64,000 bases of DNA from Cohnella phaseoli (GTDB lineage Bacteria; Bacillota; Bacilli; Paenibacillales; Paenibacillaceae). Shown piece after piece: positions 14,530 to 23,311 of this stretch. Numbering within the stretch: position 1 is the stretch's first letter; each line of letters begins with the position of its first letter. The notes beneath the pieces were generated by a model that worked only from the letters and a program-made list of their open reading frames with translations, ran no database searches and was not told the origin of the DNA. A program made the translations under genes and the position numbers. Location of the stretch: contig NZ_QRDZ01000032.1 of NCBI RefSeq assembly GCF_003386235.1, forward strand, positions 1-64,000, written 5' to 3'.

Positions 14530-17007
14530 TTATCCTCCTGCAGCTTTAACGATATTATCGATTGGAATGGATCCCGACTTCACTTCCACAGACACCTCGT
14601 TGCCGTCGAACGCTACCGTCCCGTATCCCCCTTCTACGCTCAGGAAACTGCGGAACGGCTTGCCGGGATGATCCTCCAGGTAGAGCACCCGATTGCTTGC
14701 GTCGTAGCGGACCCCGCTCCAGCTCTGAATCAACCCGTAGGAAGCCATCGCTCTTGCGTACCAATGGCCGCATTCGTATTCGTCATAAGGGTTGCGGATA
14801 CTTCCATCGTAACGATCCCGGCATACGCGCACGATGTCGAGGGCTTTTTCTACGCACCCCATCGTCAGCAGATGAGACGCCACTTGGTATTCGATTCCCG
14901 TCCACACTTCGTTGCTGTAGATGAACGGCAGCGACAGCTTGCCGCCCTTGGGCCAAGTGCACAACAGCAGGCCGCCTTCCCGGCCAAGCGCAAAGCCCGG
15001 ACGCTGCGGATTGGCGTGCACGCTCAAGTCGCGGACGTGATTGTAACGGTAAACGCTGATCAGATGGCTGCGCACCTTGCCCGGGTCAAGAATGTGGCCG
15101 AGCCCGCACATGTGGGCCAACCAGGCCCCAATGACGCCATCGGACAGGCACCCTTTGCCGTACTGATACTTCGGCCCTTCCTTGCGCAGCAATTCGATCG
15201 CTTCCTCCGAGTAATCCCCGTTCCACGTCTCCTGCTCCCCGGTAGGCGCCGCTTCCCTCAGACCTATCCACTTGATCTGTTGTTCGAAATACTCTCCATT
15301 AAACAACTCGTTCTCCATATAATCTCGTCCTCGGCGGTACAGCTCCTCGAATTCTGCGATTCTCTCCGCACTCTCTCCCGCTTCCGCAGCCATAAGCGAA
15401 GCTGCCTTCAGCGCGCCTAGATAAATGGACGTACACATGCCGTCAGGGCCCCAAAATTCAATGTCGTAAGTGTTGTGATGCGGTTCAACCAATATCCCCT
15501 GGCGGTCCGGATCCCATGTGTCCATCGCATATTGCAGACTGAGAGCCAGCTTGGGCCACTGCCGCTTCATCCAGGCCGTATCGCCGCTTATTTTCCATTC
15601 CCGGTACACTCGCATCAAGCCGCCCAGCTGCCCGTCGCTCGCTGCCCGATGCTCATGATCCGCCGGACGGATGGGGAGAGGAACCCGAATCGTCTGATGT
15701 CCGCGTTCATCCATCCCTTCGCCAAGCTCCGTCTCCCTGATCCCTCTCTCTAATGAAGGAAACAGATGGGGGATCGCCTGGGCATAATTCCATACATGCG
15801 TGCAAGTACCGTGGCAGCAGCCTCCTAAATCGAAGCACCCCTCCCAGCCCCACAACCGGCCATCTGTTTGTCGAAGCACGGTTGGCGACTTCAATATACT
15901 GAGATTGGCCGCGACCGCCTCCGTCAATTCCGGCGGCATCGTCGTGTCGAAGAACGTATCGCTGAACAGGGCGCTTCTCTCCCGAAGGCGATCGTAATGG
16001 GTTTTCCAATACTGAGCGACTTCTTTGATACTTCCAAATCTGCCAGCGTACCAGGGTTTATGAAAATGCGGCCATTCGACGTATTTCTTGTTCGTCTTGT
16101 CAAACTCTTCAGTAGAAACATTGGATTCGGGCACATACCAGCACAATTGCAGCCTCACCTGTTGCTCGCCTTCCGGCTCCAGCGTCAACGGCACATACAA
16201 GCTCGCGCCCGGACTCGGCCGATCTCCCGCCGCCAACGGAGGTTTCTCCTGCGACACGCCCGTCTCCACGGCATTCCACAACATGGTGAGCGGATCGAAC
16301 CATCCCCCTCTAAACCAGGAGCAGTCCGCTACGGCGTTCGGATGGTCGACGGCTGCGGAGAAGGCGCCTTGCTCCCAGGGTTTCCCTTCCGTCGGATCCT
16401 GCTCAAGTATGAATCCGCCGGGTACGATCCCCGCTGCAACCCGGTTGCCCTCAGAGTCTTCAATCTTCATAAAGTTTGTCGCGTGAAAAGAATAAATCAA
16501 TTCGAGACGCCGCTTCGTCCGGTTGATTAAAGTAATTTCCAATGCCGCGACAGGCAGACTGGAATGATCGACATCCGCCGGATCGAACGGACTCCAGCCC
16601 GTGACGACGGCTTCGATGGGCAGCGTGTCGTCTCTCAGATTCACACGTCCGAACGGGAATTGTCCGGTGAAGGCACATTCGGCGAATCGCGGCAGCCCAT
16701 AATGCTTGCCCGTCTGCCCGTTGCCGGCTCCTCCGAAATCCGTCGACCGGCTGTTGAATATTTTCCAATCCTGAACCGGCCCTTCCAGCACTCGCGCGAT
16801 CGACTCGTTCCCGTCGCGAATGTGAACAGCGGAGAAAATGATTGGCTCATTGAGCAGATCCGGCGTATTCCTTAGGGAGAAGTGCGTCATTGCGCCCGTG
16901 CCCTCCAGGCAGAACATGCCTGCCCCCAGCCCGCCTAGCGGAAAGGCTACTTTAGCGTTGTATTTCCCTTCATATTGGGAGTTATAAATACGATCATGAG
17001 TTTTCAT
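14530..17007 (-). CDS. Family GH116 glycoside hydrolase (DUF608 type)
   Basis: An 825-residue protein with no signal peptide, so cytoplasmic. The N-terminal beta domain ('AFPLGGLGAGMFCLEGTGAM', residues about 21-40) matches the GBA2 N-terminal family. The C-terminal alpha/alpha barrel carries the 'CHGTCTHVWNYAQAIPHLFP' segment (about 390-410) and a TYD motif (about 511-513) corresponding to the region of the catalytic acid Asp in GH116. Known members are beta-glucosidases, beta-xylosidases or N-acetylglucosaminidases acting on short oligosaccharides. Here it sits directly after the transporter genes (50 bp after the binding protein), fitting hydrolysis of imported oligosaccharide. Confidence 0.83.
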   Translation of the reverse strand: MKTHDRIYNSQYEGKYNAKVAFPLGGLGAGMFCLEGTGAMTHFSLRNTPDLLNEPIIFSAVHIRDGNESIARVLEGPVQDWKIFNSRSTDFGGAGNGQTGKHYGLPRFAECAFTGQFPFGRVNLRDDTLPIEAVVTGWSPFDPADVDHSSLPVAALEITLINRTKRRLELIYSFHATNFMKIEDSEGNRVAAGIVPGGFILEQDPTEGKPWEQGAFSAAVDHPNAVADCSWFRGGWFDPLTMLWNAVETGVSQEKPPLAAGDRPSPGASLYVPLTLEPEGEQQVRLQLCWYVPESNVSTEEFDKTNKKYVEWPHFHKPWYAGRFGSIKEVAQYWKTHYDRLRERSALFSDTFFDTTMPPELTEAVAANLSILKSPTVLRQTDGRLWGWEGCFDLGGCCHGTCTHVWNYAQAIPHLFPSLERGIRETELGEGMDERGHQTIRVPLPIRPADHEHRAASDGQLGGLMRVYREWKISGDTAWMKRQWPKLALSLQYAMDTWDPDRQGILVEPHHNTYDIEFWGPDGMCTSIYLGALKAASLMAAEAGESAERIAEFEELYRRGRDYMENELFNGEYFEQQIKWIGLREAAPTGEQETWNGDYSEEAIELLRKEGPKYQYGKGCLSDGVIGAWLAHMCGLGHILDPGKVRSHLISVYRYNHVRDLSVHANPQRPGFALGREGGLLLCTWPKGGKLSLPFIYSNEVWTGIEYQVASHLLTMGCVEKALDIVRVCRDRYDGSIRNPYDEYECGHWYARAMASYGLIQSWSGVRYDASNRVLYLEDHPGKPFRSFLSVEGGYGTVAFDGNEVSVEVKSGSIPIDNIVKAAGG

Positions 17008-17056
17008 ATCTTTTTCTCTCCATTTCTCCTGTCTTTGTTTGCTAGACTGTTAGCTA

Positions 17057-18778
17057 TTAATACAGCGCATCGATATAGAAAGCGACGGAACTCGGATCCT
17101 TGTCATATTGCTCCTGCAGATACGCTTCGAATTTCTCCACGCCCGCCTTCTTCAATTGCGCTCGATAGTCGTTCACGATATCGGTCGCCTTCTCCATCGA
17201 ACCGGCGAAGTAAGCCCTCACGACAATATCCGGGTAGCTGTCCAACACAGGCTTCAACCGTTCCTCGATATCCGGCACTTCCGACAGATAGGAGAGCGCG
17301 GAGTAACCGTCCCAGTACTTGAAGGTCGGATTGCCATACATCTGCAGCTCCTTGGACAAGCCGAACATTTCCGGATTTTCTTCCTCCTGCCATGACTCGC
17401 CGAAATCCCTGACATCATTGTTGTCCGTCGATCCGAGCAGCAAACCCCATAACGTCGGCACGATATCTTTGACGCGATCGGGACTCTCCGAACGTTGTTT
17501 CTTCCACTCCTCGGTCAGCACCACTTTGTCGTCCTTGAGCGTATAGTGCTTGCCCTCGATACCGAATTTCCACAACAGCTTGCCTTCCTTGGACGCCAGA
17601 AAGTCGGCGAACTTGACGATGTCCTCGGGATTTTTGGTCGTCGACGGAATTTCCCAGCTCATGTACCCCGACTTATACTTCTCGTATACCGCATCCTCGC
17701 CCTTGTAATTGGACATTTGGTCCATCGGTACGTACCTTGTTTTGAGGAATCTGTCGGGCATCACGTTGGCATATGTCGTGATCGCGAACGATCCGTTGGC
17801 CATTGCCTCTTCCGCGCGCACATTGTCCATCGTGAAGGCTTCCTTGTCCAGCAGCCCTTCGGCAAGCAGTTTGCGCACGAACTCGATCTGTTTCGTAATG
17901 TACTCGGTTTCGGCCAGATGCTTCACCTTGCCGTCGGTATCTACGTCAAATCGGGTGCCGTTGCCGAAATCCCAATTACGATACAGTGTGCTCGTGATGG
18001 AACCGCCCCAGAATCGCGATCCGATGACGGTAACGGGTTTGCCGTTGTTATCTTTGAAATCGCCCTCTTTAATTCGCTTGGCCAGATCATACAGCTCATC
18101 CATTGTCTTGATCTTGCTCGGATCGACGCCAAGCGCTTGAACGATGTCCTGACGGACCCACATGCCGGATCGACCGTGCACGCGCTCCTCATCGGTCAGA
18201 TCTGAGCCTGGAATGTTCAAATGCACCGCATACACTTTGCCGTCGAATTCGGGACGAAACATGATGTTCTCCTTGGAATCGCGCGGCAGGAACTCGTCTT
18301 CGAAGTACTTGCTGTACACTTTCGTATTTTTCAAATAGGGGGCCAAGTCGGTAAAGACGCCTTCGCGGGACGCTTTTAGAATGACGGAGTTCTCCGGGCG
18401 GCCGCCGTGGTCCAGATAATTAACGATCACGTCCGGCAGATCGCCGGAGGCCAGCGCCGTCGTCAATTCCTCCAATCCGTCCGGATGATTGGTCGACTGA
18501 AACTCCAGCGTAATCCCTGTCATTTCCTTGATTTTCTGGGCTACTTCATTGTTGATCTGATCGACCGGCAGACCGGCGCCGTCGTTCTCCAGAAATATTC
18601 GTCCCGTAATTTTGCGATCGGCGATGAAGTACGGCCCGCGATCCCCGGTTGCCGCAGGCGAGTTGCCGTTCGTTCCCGACGCCTCATTATTGCCGCTCTT
18701 TGTACATGCAGACAGAACCAATGCCGTAATCAACAGCAACGCAAGCATGCTGGCGATCCCTTTTTTCCATCTCGTCAT
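17057..18778 (-). CDS. Extracellular sugar-binding lipoprotein (ABC transporter, LplA-like)
   Basis: Large binding protein of about 573 residues with a lipoprotein signal peptide ending in VLSAC. ATGs at 18784 and 18778 both follow AGGAGG, at 4 and 10 bases respectively; the second is used. The mature protein has the extended two-lobe form of LplA/YtcQ proteins ('EMTGITLEFQSTNHPDGLEE', 'LASGDLPDVIVNYLD', and WEIPSTTKNPEDIVKFADFL). It delivers oligosaccharide to the two permeases transcribed just upstream. The ATPase is missing here, as usual for such systems that share an MsmX-type ATPase. Substrate unknown. Confidence 0.88.
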   Translation of the reverse strand: MTRWKKGIASMLALLLITALVLSACTKSGNNEASGTNGNSPAATGDRGPYFIADRKITGRIFLENDGAGLPVDQINNEVAQKIKEMTGITLEFQSTNHPDGLEELTTALASGDLPDVIVNYLDHGGRPENSVILKASREGVFTDLAPYLKNTKVYSKYFEDEFLPRDSKENIMFRPEFDGKVYAVHLNIPGSDLTDEERVHGRSGMWVRQDIVQALGVDPSKIKTMDELYDLAKRIKEGDFKDNNGKPVTVIGSRFWGGSITSTLYRNWDFGNGTRFDVDTDGKVKHLAETEYITKQIEFVRKLLAEGLLDKEAFTMDNVRAEEAMANGSFAITTYANVMPDRFLKTRYVPMDQMSNYKGEDAVYEKYKSGYMSWEIPSTTKNPEDIVKFADFLASKEGKLLWKFGIEGKHYTLKDDKVVLTEEWKKQRSESPDRVKDIVPTLWGLLLGSTDNNDVRDFGESWQEEENPEMFGLSKELQMYGNPTFKYWDGYSALSYLSEVPDIEERLKPVLDSYPDIVVRAYFAGSMEKATDIVNDYRAQLKKAGVEKFEAYLQEQYDKDPSSVAFYIDALY

Positions 18779-18813
18779 TGTCATGCATCCTCCTTGGATT
18801 GGGGTTATCGACT

Positions 18814-19704
18814 TCAACCCTTCACTGAACCGATCATGAGGCCTTTTACAAAATAGCGTTGCACAAACGGATACACACAGACGATAGGCAAGGTGGCGAC
18901 GACCAATGTCGCCATCTTGAGCGATTCGCCTGTCACATTCTGGCGCGGATCTCCGGGCAAGTAGACGACCATCATTTTTTTGCGCATAGCTTCCGCCGAA
19001 TCCAGCATCTGCTTAAGCAGCGTTTGCAGCGGATACAGATCTTTGTCTTTGACGAAAAAGGTGCCTGCATACCAGTCGTTCCAATGCCCAACGGCATTGA
19101 ACAGTCCAATAACCGCCAGGACGGGCAGGCTGAGCGGCAGAATAATGCGAAAGAACACTTTGTAGTCTCCCGCTCCGTCAATCTTGGCGGACTCCTCCAG
19201 ACTATCGTCTATCGATTGGAAGAACGTTCTCATTAAGATGATGTTCCATGCGCTGTAGAGCGCCGGAATAATGTATACCCAGAACGTATTCGTCAGATAG
19301 AGGGATTTCAGCACCATGTAGTACGGTACGATTCCCCCGCCGAACAGCATGGTGAAGACGATGAAAAACATGTAAACGTTACGCCCCGGCAGCGTCTTCT
19401 TCTTGAGCGCGAACGCCGCCATCGCCGTCAGCAGCAAGCTGAGCGCGGTGCCGATTCCGGTGCGCAGCACGCTGATCTTCAAGCTCTGAAGAATGTCATC
19501 GTTATGGAACACTTCCTGATAATTCGCCCAAGTGAATTCCCTTGGCCAGATACTAATGCCGCCAAGCGCGGAATCCGTGCCGTCATTAAAGGACAACGCC
19601 AAAATATTCGCGAACGGTAACAATATCGACAGGCACAGAAGCAGCAGAAGCGTTATGTTCACCGCCCCGGCAATCTTCTCCGCCGTGTTGCTCTTTGCCC
19701 TCAT
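18814..19704 (-). CDS. Sugar ABC transporter permease (LplC/YtcP-like)
   Basis: A 296-residue inner-membrane protein with six predicted helices. The permease EAA loop ('EESAKIDGAGDYKVFFRIIL', residues about 187-206) contacts the ATPase. The ending YFVKGLMIGSVKG is typical of the YtcP group. GGAGC precedes the ATG. It lies between the partner permease and the binding protein in locus A. Confidence 0.9.
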   Translation of the reverse strand: MRAKSNTAEKIAGAVNITLLLLLCLSILLPFANILALSFNDGTDSALGGISIWPREFTWANYQEVFHNDDILQSLKISVLRTGIGTALSLLLTAMAAFALKKKTLPGRNVYMFFIVFTMLFGGGIVPYYMVLKSLYLTNTFWVYIIPALYSAWNIILMRTFFQSIDDSLEESAKIDGAGDYKVFFRIILPLSLPVLAVIGLFNAVGHWNDWYAGTFFVKDKDLYPLQTLLKQMLDSAEAMRKKMMVVYLPGDPRQNVTGESLKMATLVVATLPIVCVYPFVQRYFVKGLMIGSVKG

Positions 19705-19776
19705 GTTTCACCGCTCCTTCTTTTCTTGTTGCGCGCAGGAAAGCCCATTGAGATATCTTTGGTTCAACCTATATAG

Positions 19777-20643
19777 CTACCACAGACTCGCTTCCCGATC
19801 CGTCAGCTTGGCGACAGCTTTATTGATCAGCAGAACCATCACCAGCCCGATGACGCCCTGCATCATGCCGACCGCTGTGGCATAGCCGTATTGTCCTTGC
19901 ATCATACCGGTGCGCAGAACGTATACGTCGAGAATATCCGCGGCGTTCGAGTTGCCGGCCGTTCGAAGCAGGAAATTCTGCTCGTAGCCCGTGGATAGCA
20001 GACCCGACAGATCCAGAATGAGCAAAATGCCGATCGTGGTGCGAATGCCGGAAAGCGTCACGTGAACCGTCTGCTGCCACTTATTCGCCCCGTCAATCTG
20101 GGCCGCTTCGTAGAGCGTCGGATCCACGTTCGTGATCGCGGCCAGGTAAATGATGGAGCCCCATCCGATGCCTTTCCATACGAAGGTCAGAAACATAACC
20201 AGGTAGAAATACTTCTCTTCCATCATGAAGAACGTTTCTCCGCTTCCCCCCAGCCAGGCAAGAAGCTGATTTGCGATGCCGTCGTTCGGGCTCAGAATGC
20301 GGAACGTGAACGCGGCGACGACGACCCAGGACAGAAAATGAGGCAAATACGAAATCGTCTGAACGACGGATTTGAGCCCCCGGCGCCTAACGGCATTCAA
20401 CATTAAGGCCAGTATAATCGGGAACGGAAAATAGAGTACGATCTTGATCAGACCGACAATAATCGTATTCAGCACCAGCTGCCAGGCTCCCGGATAAGCG
20501 AAGAAGTTTTCGAAATAACGGAGCCCGACCCAGGGACTGTGCAGGATGCCGGCATTGAATTTGAACTCCTTGAAGGCGAGCAACAACCCGCCCATCGGCA
20601 CGTAGGCGAATACGACAAACCAGATCAGGCAAGGCAGCAGCAT
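19777..20643 (-). CDS. Sugar ABC transporter permease (LplB-like)
   Basis: Inner-membrane permease with six helices and the EAA loop 'YEAAQIDGANKWQQTVHVTL' (about residues 176-195). The ATG at 20643 gives a protein that starts inside the first membrane helix, shorter than the family norm by about 25 residues. The frame stays open upstream to about 20712 and encodes a typical LplB N-terminus ('SLWSRIKSHRQLFVMLLP') but has no ATG, GTG or TTG. A run of eight G (20698-20705) lies at that point, and removing one G would join it to a TTG start. So the true start is upstream, with either a non-canonical codon or a homopolymer length error. Confidence 0.82.
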   Translation of the reverse strand: MLLPCLIWFVVFAYVPMGGLLLAFKEFKFNAGILHSPWVGLRYFENFFAYPGAWQLVLNTIIVGLIKIVLYFPFPIILALMLNAVRRRGLKSVVQTISYLPHFLSWVVVAAFTFRILSPNDGIANQLLAWLGGSGETFFMMEEKYFYLVMFLTFVWKGIGWGSIIYLAAITNVDPTLYEAAQIDGANKWQQTVHVTLSGIRTTIGILLILDLSGLLSTGYEQNFLLRTAGNSNAADILDVYVLRTGMMQGQYGYATAVGMMQGVIGLVMVLLINKAVAKLTDREASLW

Positions 20644-20732
20644 GACGAATAACTGCCTGTGACTCTTGATTCGACTCCACAGACTCTCGATTGCAATCCC
20701 CCCCCTTAACGATCAACCGGACGCTTTCCCCG

Positions 20733-23126
20733 TTACAGCCTCTTGCTTGTTAACCCGCCTTCTATGGCGGCTCCACCTCCCCCAACGATTAACTTTCCGT
20801 CCTTGACGACGGTAGAGCGGTGGTTGCCGGACTGAATCCGGCCCATTAACGTATAAGGCTTCGTCCGGCCGCCTGTATGGAATATTGCGGAGATGACCGT
20901 CTTCTCGCCCGGTTGTAAAGTGCAGCTTTGTTCGATACTGTCCGCGGATATCGTCACGCCATCGGCCGACAGCCGCACCTTGACATCGGCTATCTCGCCT
21001 CCCCGATTCTGAAGATGAACCAAGAGCTTGCCCTCCGTCCCCGGCTCCGCTTCGATCCTGTCGGGTGCCTCGATGCCGGCTTCAATACAGCTATCGAAAT
21101 GGATATCCCAGTTCCATGTCGCTCCCGCCAACGTCTCCAGCGTTCTTGCCACGGACAGCCCTCGGTAGGAAACTGTCACCGTCGCTTCCCGCTGCAGCGG
21201 GAGCTCGTCGAGCGCAAGCCGACCTTCCTCTCCCGTGCGGCAGATCAGTTCCTCGGCGGACTGGAGCGCGATGACGATCTGAGCGTCGACCGGCCGACCC
21301 AAGTAACGGGTTTCGATATTCAGCCTGAAGGGCCGTTCCGCGCGTGCCGCTCCGCTGACGTAGCCGTGGCTGTGCGGCAAATAATCTTCATTGAACTGGC
21401 GCTCGCCGTCAGCGAACAGAATGCCCCGCGGAGCGTCGCTCGTAACCGAGATTCGCTGCGGCTGGAATTGCACATCCGCGCTGAAACCGTTCATGCCGCT
21501 CCCGTCGGGAGGCGCAATCTGGCTGCCGGCGCCGGCGAAGGAGCGAACGCCGTATCCCTTGATCAGGGAGATCGCCTGCCATGACTTCTCTTCGTAGGCA
21601 TCGGGAAAACCCGGATTCAAGCCCGCCACGAATTGCAGGTTGCGGGAAGCGAGTCGCGCGAACGTCCGGTCGTTCAAGTATTCGCCGATGTCGAGCAGAT
21701 TCTTGGCAATCTGGCCATACAACGCCGTCGCACCGTGGTTTGTCGACTGGAAGAATTTCGCTCCGCCATATTCGGGGTCGGCATATAGCGTCAACGGATA
21801 GATGCCCAGCGGAGACAGCTCTTCGGATGCCGCTGCATACCCGTAAGCGTAAGTTCGCACGACGTTGTGCCAACTCGCCGCCTCCTCATGATCCGGCTGC
21901 AGCTTGAGCAGTTCGATGAATCCTTGCACGTTGGTTGGCTCAATATTCCCCATGTGGAACCGGTGATTCTGATTCCACTCCAGGCAGAAGGTCTCGTCGT
22001 CTTGCTCGAAGGCGTAGAAGTTGCCGTATAGACCGTCGATCGGACGCGTATGATCGACGAACTGCCGTTCGGACGCCGCTCTGGCATATTCAATGGCTGT
22101 CTCCAAATATTCGGATTCGCCCGACAGACGATACAATAAGGCGACTCCCCACAAGAACGTCAGCTTATCCTTGGTCTGAAGCGAATAGGGGATCGTCCAG
22201 TCATCCGGCTTGTTGTAGACCGTTCTCGCCAATTCATGCACGTACTCGGTCTCATCCGGCCCATCGGTTTGCCCATCGGCATCGGATCTGCCGTAGAAAT
22301 CGGAATCGAGGTTGTACGGCCGTGCCATTGCGTTCTTATAAGCACGTTTGGCGCATTGCAAGTATCGCTCCGACCGTTCCGTCAAGATCGATTCATCCGT
22401 TCCGTCAATCAAATTGCCGGGATCGCACTCCCTCATCGTCCGGCAGGCTCTGGCCAATGCGGTAATCGCGTACGCGGTGCCGTGCCAGTTATGATAATCG
22501 GACGTCCCGTAACCCGTCTGGCGACCGGCATCGTGGTTAAATCGCCCGTCCGTAAGCGGATTGGCGGAGCTCTCCTGGGACAGAACGATATAATCCGCAC
22601 CTTCCGCAATGTAATTCAGCAGCAGTTGTCTGTCTTGCGGCCCCAATCTGTCGCGCAATTCGCGATTGTCCCAGTAGTCGATCAGTCCGTGCACGGTGAC
22701 GATATGCGAGGACAGCTCGCGAATTTCGGTGCCGCAATCCCGCCAGCCCGGCACGCCGGGAAGTTGTCGTTGTTCCAGTTGGCGCAGAGCCACCATCGTC
22801 AAATCCGCATGCTCGGAGTGCGTCAGCGCCGTCCGGGAGATCTCGAACTCGGACGAGTCCAACCCCAGCTCCGGCACGGACAACCGATAGCGCCCTTCCT
22901 GCTCGACTTCGGTAAAATCCAGCCTCCACCAATACGATCCCCACTTCTCGCCCCAGCGTTCAACCGTGCCGGCAAATACCTCTCGCCCCGTGGACGCTTC
23001 CAGCAACGCAAAGCGCTTCCCCTCCGGGCAGCAAGGAGGATGGCTCTCCGCGCTTCTTAGCAATGCCTGCTTCGGATCCGCGGGATAAAATCCCGCCTGA
23101 GTTTCCAGCAAACTGACCCTGTTCAT
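20733..23126 (-). CDS. GH9-like protein with N-terminal Ig-like cellulase domain
   Basis: About 797 residues, no signal peptide, predicted cytoplasmic. The ATG at 23126 follows AGGGGG by 9 bases. The N-terminal Ig-like domain of GH9 enzymes (about 1-95: 'FALLEASTGREVFAGTVERW', GRYRLSVPELGLDSSEFEI) is followed by an alpha/alpha-barrel region (about 105-590) ending in 'VAGLNPGFPDAY'. A beta-rich C-terminal part follows (about 600-797). The usual catalytic DAGD motif of GH9 is not found in its expected place, so this is a divergent member or a relative with another chemistry. First gene before the permeases of locus A. Confidence 0.68.
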   Translation of the reverse strand: MNRVSLLETQAGFYPADPKQALLRSAESHPPCCPEGKRFALLEASTGREVFAGTVERWGEKWGSYWWRLDFTEVEQEGRYRLSVPELGLDSSEFEISRTALTHSEHADLTMVALRQLEQRQLPGVPGWRDCGTEIRELSSHIVTVHGLIDYWDNRELRDRLGPQDRQLLLNYIAEGADYIVLSQESSANPLTDGRFNHDAGRQTGYGTSDYHNWHGTAYAITALARACRTMRECDPGNLIDGTDESILTERSERYLQCAKRAYKNAMARPYNLDSDFYGRSDADGQTDGPDETEYVHELARTVYNKPDDWTIPYSLQTKDKLTFLWGVALLYRLSGESEYLETAIEYARAASERQFVDHTRPIDGLYGNFYAFEQDDETFCLEWNQNHRFHMGNIEPTNVQGFIELLKLQPDHEEAASWHNVVRTYAYGYAAASEELSPLGIYPLTLYADPEYGGAKFFQSTNHGATALYGQIAKNLLDIGEYLNDRTFARLASRNLQFVAGLNPGFPDAYEEKSWQAISLIKGYGVRSFAGAGSQIAPPDGSGMNGFSADVQFQPQRISVTSDAPRGILFADGERQFNEDYLPHSHGYVSGAARAERPFRLNIETRYLGRPVDAQIVIALQSAEELICRTGEEGRLALDELPLQREATVTVSYRGLSVARTLETLAGATWNWDIHFDSCIEAGIEAPDRIEAEPGTEGKLLVHLQNRGGEIADVKVRLSADGVTISADSIEQSCTLQPGEKTVISAIFHTGGRTKPYTLMGRIQSGNHRSTVVKDGKLIVGGGGAAIEGGLTSKRL

Positions 23127-23170
23127 ATGCTCGATCCCCCTCATGATTTTCCCAATGTAAGCACATTCAT

Positions 23171-23178
23171 AAACGTTT
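23171..23178. promoter_or_regulatory. Candidate LacI-family operator
   Basis: AAACGTTT, a perfect 8-bp palindrome with the central CG typical of LacI-family operators, 45 bp before the GH9-like ATG in an A/T-rich intergenic region. The operon encodes a LacI regulator. Short motif, so tentative. Confidence 0.35.
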
Positions 23179-23263
23179 GTAAAAAACAATTTATATTATT
23201 TATTCATATTCGTCAATAAATTTAATTATTAAATATAAATAATTTTTATTTAATTTACTAAAA

Positions 23264-23298
23264 GAAAAAATAAAAACCGCCAAGATTGCCTCGGCGGT
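23264..23298 (-). terminator. Terminator after the alpha/alpha-barrel gene
   Basis: On the minus strand ACCGCCGAG pairs with CTTGGCGGT (one G-T), 5-base loop, followed by TTTTTATTTTTT. It separates the gene at 23312-25351 from the GH9-led operon. Confidence 0.88.
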
Positions 23299-23311
23299 CA
23301 GTCATAAACAG

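Noticed and set aside
22236..23060. Plus-strand frame of 274 codons
   Set aside because: Antisense shadow of the GH9-like gene.
23180..23265. A/T-rich stretch as a replication origin or promoter cluster
   Set aside because: No repeated DnaA-box-like sequences seen; it is the A/T-rich upstream region of the GH9-led operon.
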